A model generated the notes under the pieces. It saw only the letters and a program-made list of their open reading frames with translations. It searched no databases and was not told where the DNA came from. A stretch of 64,000 nucleotides of DNA from Bacteroidales bacterium (GTDB lineage: Bacteria; Bacteroidota; Bacteroidia; Bacteroidales; UBA4417). Of the stretch, positions 47,708 through 55,614 are shown in pieces. The stretch's first letter is position 1; the number at the start of each line of letters is the position of its first letter. The stretch spans positions 62,001 through 126,000 of the forward strand of contig JADJHD010000013.1 in assembly GCA_016707705.1 (NCBI GenBank). Direction: 5' to 3'. The position numbers and the translations under genes were made by a program.

Positions 47708-49510
47708 TTGAACCTGGCAGAAACAAGATTCACTTTCCGGAGATTTCTTCGACGCCCCAAGTACAGGTACATGGCAGTCAACAGACTTGTCCCGCACCTG
47801 CCCTGGTTCATACTGATTGCCTTATCGGTAATACTTTTCAAGGAAAGAATTTTCGCTGATTCCGGATTTTATGTCAGCCAGTTTATCAATAATAACTTCT
47901 TCTGGATTGAATGTCAGAGGATAGTACTTGCCTTTTCTCAGATCTTCCCATTGCTGGGACTCTGGCTTGGTGCCGACCTGAGGTATATCCTGATTCTTTA
48001 TTCAGTCAGCCATGTGCTGTTCTTTTATTCTTTGTTTCTCTTCGTTTATTATGGTCTTCGTGACAGAAGATCGGGATTGCTGATTATTCTTTCCCAGACC
48101 GTTGGCATAATCTACAGCTTCTTTACCCCGATGTTTGAATTATACTACGGGGTACCGCTTCTCATTACCTTTTATGCAATCTGGAGGCTCAATATCAGGG
48201 CATCACTCGTGGTTCTGATTCTGATGATTCTGGAAACGCTGGTACTGTTGAGTCACCCTCTTGCCTTTATGCTTTTTCCTTTTCTGTTGATGTATGATTT
48301 CAGGAGAAACAAAAGCAAACCCTTCACCACCTATTTACTTCTGGCTCTGGTAATGGCCGGAGTTATTGTTCTGAAGATCTACACCATGTGTCCCTATGAA
48401 ACAGGGAAGCTTTCATGGCAGTTTGACTATACGCAAAACAAGCAATTCCTGGAATTTCTAAATCCCAGGTTCTACCTGCTCATTGGCAAATACCTTATTA
48501 CAAGCTATGCAGAAGTCCTTGCAGCATTGGTTATTTCCCTCACGATGCTGGCATACCGAAAGGAGTGGTTTCGATTCCTTCTGGTAGGGGGCACATTTCT
48601 GTTTTACCTGTTTCTGGTCTTCTCAGTATACATGCCTGATCGTTCAAGGTACATGGAACAGGTAATGTACCCTTTCGTAGCAATAGTTTTTATACCTCTT
48701 ATATATAGTTACCCGAAAGAACCCAGACAAGGCGTTCACAACTTCTCGATTCTCCTTATTTCCGGACTGATAGCCTATCGCCTTTTCCTAATATATGATG
48801 GAAGTTCGTTGTTCACTGCCAGGGTTCGACAAATGGAAAATTTGATTGATTCAGCCAGACAAATGGGCGGAAGCAAGTTTATTGTTTCTGAGAATAATGT
48901 GGATAAAGGATACACACAACTTAACTGGAGTTATCCCTTTGAAAGCATGCTGCTTAGCGCCATTGATGGGGATGATCTAACGATTACGCTTGTGCCGAAG
49001 GAGGACTATTTCTATGAAGGCAACAATCTCAAAACAGGGCCTGAGCAGTTTGTATTCAGGCGATGGGAAATCAAGGACCACTCCTGGTTAAATCAGAGAT
49101 ACCTGCATCTTGATCCCGGTGCATACCGAATGCTCTGCGACAGTAATGACAAGCAGGACCTTTATGGAATAAACAGGAATCTCAGGATTGATGTTAACTC
49201 CAAAAAATACTATGCTTCCCTGGATACAGTCTGGGTACAGGTAAGCATCATTAACAAGGGTAAAATACCACTCAAGGCTGGAAAAGGAGATAAGATCTAT
49301 TTATCCTATTTCTGGATGAAGGGTAATGACTATCTTGACTGGAATGGCATCTTAACTCCACTTGAAACCGATGTTGTCCGCAGCCTGAAACAGGATATCA
49401 GGGTTGCTGTGCCCAAAAACAAAGGTCGGCTCAAGTTAAAGGTGGATATTGTAACCAGTGACAGAATGTGGTTTGGAATCAACGCATCGCACGAGGTACT
49501 TGTTTATTGA
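47708..49510 (+). CDS. polytopic membrane protein, glycosyltransferase-like layout
   Basis: A 600-residue inner-membrane protein with ten or more helices in residues 30-365 and a soluble C-terminal part (about 370-600) of mixed helices and strands. The first half resembles the hydrophobic cores of GT-C type proteins, but no clear catalytic DE/DD loop is recognised. The C-terminal 90 residues look like a beta-sandwich. The TTG at 47708 gives a basic N-terminus; ATG 47771 is the alternative. I do not assign a function. It follows the DUF1684-like gene by 43 bases. Confidence 0.7.
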   Translation: MNLAETRFTFRRFLRRPKYRYMAVNRLVPHLPWFILIALSVILFKERIFADSGFYVSQFINNNFFWIECQRIVLAFSQIFPLLGLWLGADLRYILILYSVSHVLFFYSLFLFVYYGLRDRRSGLLIILSQTVGIIYSFFTPMFELYYGVPLLITFYAIWRLNIRASLVVLILMILETLVLLSHPLAFMLFPFLLMYDFRRNKSKPFTTYLLLALVMAGVIVLKIYTMCPYETGKLSWQFDYTQNKQFLEFLNPRFYLLIGKYLITSYAEVLAALVISLTMLAYRKEWFRFLLVGGTFLFYLFLVFSVYMPDRSRYMEQVMYPFVAIVFIPLIYSYPKEPRQGVHNFSILLISGLIAYRLFLIYDGSSLFTARVRQMENLIDSARQMGGSKFIVSENNVDKGYTQLNWSYPFESMLLSAIDGDDLTITLVPKEDYFYEGNNLKTGPEQFVFRRWEIKDHSWLNQRYLHLDPGAYRMLCDSNDKQDLYGINRNLRIDVNSKKYYASLDTVWVQVSIINKGKIPLKAGKGDKIYLSYFWMKGNDYLDWNGILTPLETDVVRSLKQDIRVAVPKNKGRLKLKVDIVTSDRMWFGINASHEVLVY

Positions 49511-49697
49511 AAAGGATGAAAATCGTTTTTCGGAATGAGTGATTCAATGGATTCATTCTCCTCAAAGCACAACGCATTCAGCTTTCTTAAGAATAATTAA
49601 CAGGAATAAGGCTTGAATCAAGAGCAAAACCTTGTTTGAAACTGCTTTAGCTGATTACTTTTATAGAAATTTGCGATACTTATAGAGTCTGTCGCAA

Positions 49698-51212
49698 ATG
49701 AAAGTTGAAACTACCATCAATCAGGAACACATCAACATGTCCAATACAAAGTCCCATTTTATTCATTCTCTTCGCTTAAGCTGGCTTCCATTGCTGGCAT
49801 TAATACTATTTCTGGCCTTATTCAAAACATCGGTAGCTGCGACCAAAGGATATAAAATTTCTGTAAAACTTACCAACTCAAAGGATACCTGCCTCTACCT
49901 TGCACATTACTATGGGAATAAGCAATACCTTGACGATACAGCATATCTGAGCAAAAAGGGCGTTTTTGAATTCAACGGTACCGAAAATCTTCCGGAAGGA
50001 ATGTACATAATAGCAGGACAGTCGAAGAGCCGGTATTTAGATATCTTTTTAACCGCACCGCAACAGCTTGAATTATCCTGTGATCCTGCTGATGTGGTGA
50101 AATCAATCAAGATTAAGGGCTCGGATGAGAATTCAATCTTCTATGAATATGTCAAATTCCTTGCAGGAAAGCAAACTGAGATTGAGCCATTGAACCAATG
50201 GAAGCAATCGCATAAGGAGAAGAATGACTCCACGGCAATTATTCAGGCAAGAATTGATAAGATTGATAAGGAAGCAAAGGACTACATCAGGAATTTTTAC
50301 ATTTCAAATCCCGGATTACTGGCTGCAAAGTTTGTAAAAGCCAACAACGAGCCTGATATTCTTCCTTTTATCACCAAGCCTGATGGTAAAGTCGATTCGA
50401 GCAACATTTTCCAGGTTTACAAAAAACATTATTTTGACCATCTCTCCTTCGAAGATGCCAGGATTCTTTACACACCAGTATTTACAAACAAGATTGATTA
50501 TTACCTCGACAAGCTGTCAGTACCTGTGCTGGATTCGCTTGAAAATGAGATTGACCGGCTTATTAAACTCTCCTCTGTTAATCCGGAGACGCAAAAGTAT
50601 CTTGCCTGGTATCTCACACTGAAATATGAATCATCTGAGATTATGGGTCATGATGCGCTCTTTGTTTATATTATAAGGAAATACATGGAACCCGGGGAAG
50701 TAGAATGGCTCTATCCAAGTGTCAAGGAAACCATAATAAAGCGTGTGAAAGCCATTGAACCCTTGTTACTGGGCAAGATAGCTCCCAACCTTGTTATGCT
50801 TGATACAACCAATTATCCCCAAGCATTGCAATCTGTAACAGCAAAGTATACACTATTGTTTTTCTGGGAAAGCACCTGCGGTCATTGTCAAAAGGAAATG
50901 CCGAAAGTTCTTGAATTTTACAAGGAATTCAATGCCATTAGCAGACTTGAGATATTCGCAGTTAGTGGTGATACTTCCCTTGTGAAATGGAAAGAGTACA
51001 TTAAAAAGAACAAATTGCCATGGATAAATGTTAATGGACATATGAGTCTTAGCGGAGATTACCATGACATCTATGATATTCACAGCACACCGGTAATGTA
51101 TCTGCTGGATGAGAACAAGAAGATTATCACAAAGAGGCTTCTTATCGATCAGTTAAGCGATTTCCTCCGGAAGCGTGAAGATGCCCTGAAAAAGAAAGCC
51201 AAAACTGATTAG
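49698..51212 (+). CDS. TlpA-like thiol-disulphide protein with DUF4369-type N-terminus
   Basis: A 504-residue protein with an N-terminal hydrophobic signal/anchor (about 27-48). A DUF4369-like beta domain (about 51-140: LYLAHYYGNKQYLDDTAYLSK) and a helical middle region follow. The C-terminal thioredoxin fold (about 350-490) contains the active site ESTCGHCQKEMPKVLEFYKEF, CxxC as Cys-Gly-His-Cys, and the cis-proline stretch IHSTPVMYLLDENKKI. It is expected in the periplasm, reducing disulphides. ATG 49698 is taken; ATG 49737 is possible. Confidence 0.88.
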   Translation: MKVETTINQEHINMSNTKSHFIHSLRLSWLPLLALILFLALFKTSVAATKGYKISVKLTNSKDTCLYLAHYYGNKQYLDDTAYLSKKGVFEFNGTENLPEGMYIIAGQSKSRYLDIFLTAPQQLELSCDPADVVKSIKIKGSDENSIFYEYVKFLAGKQTEIEPLNQWKQSHKEKNDSTAIIQARIDKIDKEAKDYIRNFYISNPGLLAAKFVKANNEPDILPFITKPDGKVDSSNIFQVYKKHYFDHLSFEDARILYTPVFTNKIDYYLDKLSVPVLDSLENEIDRLIKLSSVNPETQKYLAWYLTLKYESSEIMGHDALFVYIIRKYMEPGEVEWLYPSVKETIIKRVKAIEPLLLGKIAPNLVMLDTTNYPQALQSVTAKYTLLFFWESTCGHCQKEMPKVLEFYKEFNAISRLEIFAVSGDTSLVKWKEYIKKNKLPWINVNGHMSLSGDYHDIYDIHSTPVMYLLDENKKIITKRLLIDQLSDFLRKREDALKKKAKTD

Positions 51213-51256
51213 ATATAAATCAGGTAACTAAACAAGTCCCAACAAAACCCTATTCC

Positions 51257-51793
51257 ATGAAAAAATTCTTCGTTTTTGCAACTCTGCTCCTTCTGGCATC
51301 AAGTCTGTTCGCGCAATCAAGTGATTTTCCTGATGTAATTATAAAGAAAAAGAAATTCATGATTAATGATGTAAGCGTCGGGGCAGACTGGTCTGTTACA
51401 GATGTCATCGGGACTTTGGGCAATAACGCAAGGGTGAGGGCTGGTTACAATATCACCCATACATATGATGATCTTGGAATTGTAGTATTTGAAAAAGCCC
51501 TCGACAAGAAAGGTTCAGGAATGATTAACGAAATACAATTTCATTTCATTCCGATTGTTAATGAGGTTGCACCCAAATGGGGATTCAGGTCTGAGATTAA
51601 AATTGATAAGTTAACAGTCAGGAAGGATCTTGATAAGGCTACTGTCCTGAAGAAACTCTCGAAATGGAAGCAAACTGACAGTTATTTGGAGCATAGCATC
51701 CGGTTGGATAATGGCATGTACTACATTTATTTTCAGTTCTCCGATGATGAGTCGCAGTTGCAGAAGATCAGTATAGGGAAGAACACGAAATAG
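51257..51793 (+). CDS. secreted protein of unknown function
   Basis: A 178-residue protein with a clear signal peptide (MKKFFVFATLLLLASSLFAQ). The mature part, about 158 residues, is beta-rich: KKKKFMINDVSVGADWSV, DDLGIVVFEKALDKKG, INEIQFHFI, then KLSKWKQTDSYLEHSIRLDNGMYYIYFQFSDD. I do not recognise a family. It follows the TlpA-like gene by 44 bases and is closed by a strong terminator, so it may be the last gene of that transcript. Confidence 0.75.
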   Translation: MKKFFVFATLLLLASSLFAQSSDFPDVIIKKKKFMINDVSVGADWSVTDVIGTLGNNARVRAGYNITHTYDDLGIVVFEKALDKKGSGMINEIQFHFIPIVNEVAPKWGFRSEIKIDKLTVRKDLDKATVLKKLSKWKQTDSYLEHSIRLDNGMYYIYFQFSDDESQLQKISIGKNTK

Positions 51794-51816
51794 CAAAACT
51801 GTTTTCGTAAGGATAT

Positions 51817-51852
51817 AAAAAGAAGAGGCCGGAATTCCGGCCTCTTCTTTTT
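51817..51852. terminator. strong bidirectional intrinsic terminator
   Basis: AAAAAGAAGAGGCCGG (51817-51832) pairs perfectly with CCGGCCTCTTCTTTTT (51837-51852), a 16-base stem with a four-base loop and T tracts on both strands. It separates the secreted-protein gene from rplT. Confidence 0.95.
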
Positions 51853-51869
51853 ATTGATATGGTACAAAC

Positions 51870-52214
51870 CTACTTTACGAGGTCCACGATAGCCTTGAAG
51901 GCTGATGGATTGTTCATTGCAAGGTCTGCCAGCACTTTGCGGTCGAGCTGGATATCTTTCTTATGGAGCTGACCCATGAATACGGAGTATGACATACCGA
52001 ATTCCCTTACGCCGGCATTGATACGTACGATCCAGAGTGCGCGGAAGTTGCGTTTTTTGGTTTTCCTGTCGCGGTATGCGTATTGTCCGCCTTTTTCATA
52101 CGCATTTTTGGCTACCGTCCAGACGTTTTTACGCCTTCCGAATTGGCCTTTTACCTGTTTCAGGATTTTTTTCCTGCGAGCCCTTGAGGCTACAGCATTT
52201 ACTGATCTTGGCAT
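51870..52214 (-). CDS. rplT: 50S ribosomal protein L20
   Basis: A 114-residue ribosomal protein, last of the thrS-infC-rpmI-rplT operon. It starts MPRSVNAVASRARRKKILKQ and has GQFGRRKNVWTVAKNAYEKG, RDRKTKKRNFRALWIVRINAGVRE and the C-terminal DRKVLADLAMNNPSAF. L20 binds 23S rRNA early in assembly and in other bacteria represses its own operon. It ends at the strong terminator 51817-51852. Confidence 0.97.
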   Translation of the reverse strand: MPRSVNAVASRARRKKILKQVKGQFGRRKNVWTVAKNAYEKGGQYAYRDRKTKKRNFRALWIVRINAGVREFGMSYSVFMGQLHKKDIQLDRKVLADLAMNNPSAFKAIVDLVK

Positions 52215-52298
52215 AGTTTACTTTGTTTTTTTACTTCAGCGTTCCCGAAAATAACGGGAATCTTTTGGGGCTGAAAGCAAGGTTTAACATTTAATTGT

Positions 52299-52493
52299 TT
52301 AGCACTGGAGCATATCCCTTACAGCCTTCACATCAGCCTTGTCAACAATTGCAGAGTAACCGAGGTTACGTTTGCGCTTGGTTGATTTTTTGGTAAGGAT
52401 GTGACTCTTGTAAGCATGTCTCCTTTTCAGCTTACCCGTGCCGGTTGTGGTGAACCTTTTCTTGGCACTGGCTTTACTCTTCATTTTTGGCAT
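52299..52493 (-). CDS. rpmI: 50S ribosomal protein L35
   Basis: A 64-residue basic ribosomal protein: MPKMKSKASAKKRFTTTGTGKLKR, then HAYKSHILTKKSTKRKRNLGY and ADVKAVRDMLQC at the end. It lies between infC and rplT as in most bacteria. The spacing to infC is unusual: nearly 300 bases occupied by two 11-bp repeat arrays. Confidence 0.97.
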   Translation of the reverse strand: MPKMKSKASAKKRFTTTGTGKLKRRHAYKSHILTKKSTKRKRNLGYSAIVDKADVKAVRDMLQC

Positions 52494-52545
52494 GTTACTT
52501 TCTAGTTTATTAATTTATGTTGATTAAGGGAATTCTAAAATTGGG

Positions 52546-52644
52546 TCATTCGATTGTCATTCGATTGTCATTCGATTGTCATTCGATTGTCATTCGATTG
52601 TCATTCGATTGTCATTCGATTGTCATACGATTGTCATTCGATTG
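52546..52644 (-). repeat. nine perfect-phase 11-bp tandem repeats (array A)
   Basis: The plus-strand unit TCATTCGATTG (CAATCGAATGA on the transcribed minus strand) occurs nine times in exact 11-base register over 99 bases. Only one mismatch is seen (unit 8, TCATACGATTG). It lies in the transcribed infC-rpmI spacer. Confidence 0.97.
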
Positions 52645-52658
52645 TTTTTGAAACTAAT

Positions 52659-52793
52659 CCTTGCTATCGTCTGACTATTGTTTGACTATTGTCTGACTAT
52701 CGCTTTACTATTGTTTGACTATGACTATCGCTTTACTATTGTTTGACTATTGCCTGACTATTGTTTGACTATTGCCTGACTATTATCTGACTA
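52659..52793 (-). repeat. degenerate 11-bp tandem repeats (array B)
   Basis: About eleven units of 11 bases such as TTTGACTATTG, TCTGACTATCG, CTTTACTATTG and CCTGACTATTG (plus strand), with one short irregular unit at 52714-52730. The infC stop codon at 52791-52793 lies inside the last unit. On the minus strand units begin CAATAGTC, sharing CAAT and 11-base periodicity with array A. Confidence 0.9.
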
Positions 52794-53357
52794 AGTAGTT
52801 GCCTTCTTGGGTGCCAGGATCATAATCATCCTTTTACCTTCGAGAAGCGGGAGCTTTTCAACTTTTCCATACTCCATAAGTTCCTGGGCAAACTTGAGAA
52901 GGATAATCTCACCCTGATCCTTATAAACGATGGAGCGTCCTCTGAAGAAAACTTCTACCTTCACTTTTGCCCCTTCCTTGAGGAAGTTCATGCCATGCTT
53001 TAACTTAAAATTAAAGTCATGCTCATCAGTTTGCGGGCCCATTCGAATTTCCTTCACGATGATCTTAGCCGTTTTAGCCTTGATCTCTTTCTGTTTCTTC
53101 TTCAGTTCATAAAGGAATTTCTTATAGTCAATCACCTTGCAAACAGGAGGGTTGGCAGTTGGCGAAATCTCAACCAAATCCAGCTCAAGCCCTTCAGCAA
53201 TTGTAAGTGCCTCCCTGATATTGTAGATACCGGGTGTAATATTTTCACCCACTACCCGCACTACCGGTGATTTGATTTTTTCGTTGATCTTGTGAAGTTC
53301 CTCAACCTGCTTGCGTGGGAACCTGCGATCTGCCTGGTTGTTGTAAGGCGTTGCTAT
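52791..53357 (-). CDS. infC: translation initiation factor IF-3
   Basis: A 188-residue IF3. The N-domain has ELHKINEKIKSPVVRVVGENITPGIYNI and the C-domain has YKKFLYELKKKQKEIKAK, IVVKEIRMGPQTDEHDFNFKLKHGMNFL-type sequence, and FFRGRSIVYKDQG. It prevents premature 70S formation and checks start codons. No ATG exists in frame upstream of the core: the first GTG (53261) would remove much of the N-domain. An ATA at 53357 sits 7 bases after AAAGGAG and gives ATPYNNQADRRFPRKQ. An ATT further upstream (53390 region) is another rare-start option. Rare starts are the known basis of infC self-control. Confidence 0.93.
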   Translation of the reverse strand: MATPYNNQADRRFPRKQVEELHKINEKIKSPVVRVVGENITPGIYNIREALTIAEGLELDLVEISPTANPPVCKVIDYKKFLYELKKKQKEIKAKTAKIIVKEIRMGPQTDEHDFNFKLKHGMNFLKEGAKVKVEVFFRGRSIVYKDQGEIILLKFAQELMEYGKVEKLPLLEGKRMIMILAPKKATT

Positions 53358-53364
53358 ACGGTTA

Positions 53365-53371
53365 CTCCTTT
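53365..53371 (-). promoter_or_regulatory. Shine-Dalgarno sequence deciding the infC start
   Basis: AAAGGAG on the minus strand lies 7 bases before the ATA at 53357. Such a motif is uncommon in Bacteroidota, and here it points to ATA rather than a downstream GTG as start. Confidence 0.65.
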
Positions 53372-53423
53372 CTTTTTGTGAATACTTAATTCCGATGTGA
53401 TAACACCGGTATCTATTAATTGT

Positions 53424-55358
53424 TTAGTCCAGTTGTGTTCTGATCTCCTGATTAACCATCTCAATAAAGGCTGGCAACTCAAAAGTACCCAGATCACCCT
53501 GGCCATGTTTACGTACTGAGACAGAATTACTGTTCTCTTCTTTCTCGCCAACAATAAGCATAAACGGGATCTTCAGCAGTTCTGCATCCCGTATCTTCTT
53601 GCCGGTCTTTTCGTTGCGTTCATCAACGAGGGCGCGAATTTCGGAATTTGCGAGGACATCTGCAACTTTTTTTGCATAATCGAGGTATTTCTCGCTGATT
53701 GGCAAAATAGTAGCCTGATCCGGTGTGAGCCATAGAGGGAAGTTTCCGGCGGTGTGCTCGAGCAGAACTGCTACAAAACGCTCCATTGATCCGAAAGGTG
53801 CCCTGTGAATCATAACCGGGCGATGTTTCTGATTATCGCTGCCTGTATACTCCAGTTCAAAGCGTTCAGGAAGGTTATAGTCAACCTGAATGGTACCCAA
53901 CTGCCATTTACGGCCAAGGGCATCCTTCACCATAAAGTCGAGCTTGGGGCCATAGAAAGCGGCTTCACCAACTTCTACTACGGTCTGCAGACCTTTCTCA
54001 GCAGCTGCTTCAATAATTGCATTTTCAGCCTTCTGCCAGTTTTCGTCGCTTCCGATATATTTTTCCTTGTTATCAGGATCCCTTAAAGAAATCTGAGCGG
54101 TAAAGTTCTTGAAATCAAGAATCTTGAAGATATGAAGTACAATATCAATAACTGACTTGAACTCATCTTTGATTTGATCCGGACGACAGAAAAGGTGGGC
54201 GTCATCCTGAGTGAATCCTCTTACCCTGGTAAGTCCGTGGAGTTCGCCACTCTGCTCATAGCGGTATACGGTGCCGAATTCAGCAAAGCGAACAGGCAGA
54301 TCCTTGTATGAGCGTGGCTTGCTGTTGTATATCTCGCAATGGTGAGGGCAATTCATTGGTTTAAGCATGAACTGTTCACCTTCGATAGGCGTATTGATCG
54401 GTTGGAAAGCATCCTTTCCATATTTCTGGAAGTGGCCTGAAGTCTTGTATAACTCAACATTCCCAATATGAGGGGTGATAACCGGCAGATATCCGGCTTT
54501 GCGCTGTACATTCTTCAAAAACTGCTCAAGCCTTTCACGAAGCTGTGCACCCTTGGGCAACCAAAGAGGCAATCCGGAACCAACCTTCTGTGAGAAGGTA
54601 AAAAGTTCAAGTTCCTTGCCAAGCTTGCGATGATCACGCTTCTTGGCTTCTTCAAGCAGGACCATGTACTCATCAAGTTCCTTCTGTTTTGGGAAGGTAA
54701 TTCCATAAAGACGGGTGAGCTGCTTGCGCTTCTCATCACCACGCCAGTAGGCACCGGCGATGTTCAGCAGCTTAACGGCCTTGATAGGGCTTGTATCAGG
54801 AATATGTGGACCACGGCAGAGATCAGTAAAATTGCCTGAATGGTAAAGGGTAATCTCACCATCCTGAAGGTCGCGGATGAGCTCAAGCTTATACTCGTCA
54901 TTCTTGCGGGTAAAATGATCAAGAGCATCGGCCTTGCTCACTTCCTGACGATCAAACCCATGCTTTCCACGTGCAAGTTCAAGCATTTTGGCTTCAATGG
55001 CAGGAAGATCCTCAGGGGTAATAGTCCTGTCACCAAAATCCATATCGTAGTAAAATCCATTTTCAATATCCGGACCAATGCCAAATTTAACACCCGGATA
55101 AAGCATTTCAATTGCTTCAGCCATAAGGTGGGCAGAGGAATGCCACATGGCAGCCTTGCCTTCTGTGTCGTTCCAGGTAAGGAGTTGAAGTCTGGCATCA
55201 TTATTCAAAGGACGGGTAGCATCTATTACAACGCCATCAACCTTGGCTGCCAATACGTTACGGGCTAGTCCCTCACTAATACTCAAGGCAACCTGCAAAG
55301 CAGTAGTCCCTTTCGGGTATTGCCTGACGGAATTATCAGGTAATGTGATATTTATCAT
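53424..55358 (-). CDS. thrS: threonyl-tRNA synthetase
   Basis: A 644-residue class II enzyme charging tRNA-Thr. Domains in order: TGS (1-60), editing domain (MWHSSAHLMAEAIEMLYPG with the HxxxH, then YWRGDEKRKQLTRLYGITFP) and the catalytic core with zinc ligand site MNCPHHCEIY. Motif 2 is RFAEFGTVYRYEQSGELHGLTRVRGFTQDDAH in outline, and the core ends RAPFGSMERF. The C-terminal anticodon-binding domain completes it. It heads the operon; a TATCTTTG box lies 29 bases upstream of its start. Confidence 0.97.
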   Translation of the reverse strand: MINITLPDNSVRQYPKGTTALQVALSISEGLARNVLAAKVDGVVIDATRPLNNDARLQLLTWNDTEGKAAMWHSSAHLMAEAIEMLYPGVKFGIGPDIENGFYYDMDFGDRTITPEDLPAIEAKMLELARGKHGFDRQEVSKADALDHFTRKNDEYKLELIRDLQDGEITLYHSGNFTDLCRGPHIPDTSPIKAVKLLNIAGAYWRGDEKRKQLTRLYGITFPKQKELDEYMVLLEEAKKRDHRKLGKELELFTFSQKVGSGLPLWLPKGAQLRERLEQFLKNVQRKAGYLPVITPHIGNVELYKTSGHFQKYGKDAFQPINTPIEGEQFMLKPMNCPHHCEIYNSKPRSYKDLPVRFAEFGTVYRYEQSGELHGLTRVRGFTQDDAHLFCRPDQIKDEFKSVIDIVLHIFKILDFKNFTAQISLRDPDNKEKYIGSDENWQKAENAIIEAAAEKGLQTVVEVGEAAFYGPKLDFMVKDALGRKWQLGTIQVDYNLPERFELEYTGSDNQKHRPVMIHRAPFGSMERFVAVLLEHTAGNFPLWLTPDQATILPISEKYLDYAKKVADVLANSEIRALVDERNEKTGKKIRDAELLKIPFMLIVGEKEENSNSVSVRKHGQGDLGTFELPAFIEMVNQEIRTQLD

Positions 55359-55386
55359 ACAATTAAGAATTCATTTTTTGAGCCTG

Positions 55387-55394
55387 CAAAGATA
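55387..55394 (-). promoter_or_regulatory. -7 promoter box for thrS-infC-rpmI-rplT
   Basis: TATCTTTG on the minus strand fits TAnnTTTG, 28 bases before the thrS start. Confidence 0.55.
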
Positions 55395-55614
55395 GGAATT
55401 TAAACAATTTGCTACGCATCCAACATCGAACTTTCCTTTTCAGAATTTGACAGACTTTAGTTCCGTCAATATCGATGTAATCCAAACCTGTCAATCAGGA
55501 GGATTACTATGTGAATTCTGAAAATTCCGAGACCAGGAATTCAGGATTGAGGAGATCCGACAACTATATTTACTGTTCAGACTGAAAAACATTGCCATGA
55601 AAAACAAGTCAGGC

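Noticed and set aside
52546..52793. Short repeats resembling a CRISPR array
   Set aside because: 11-bp units with no spacers and no cas genes.
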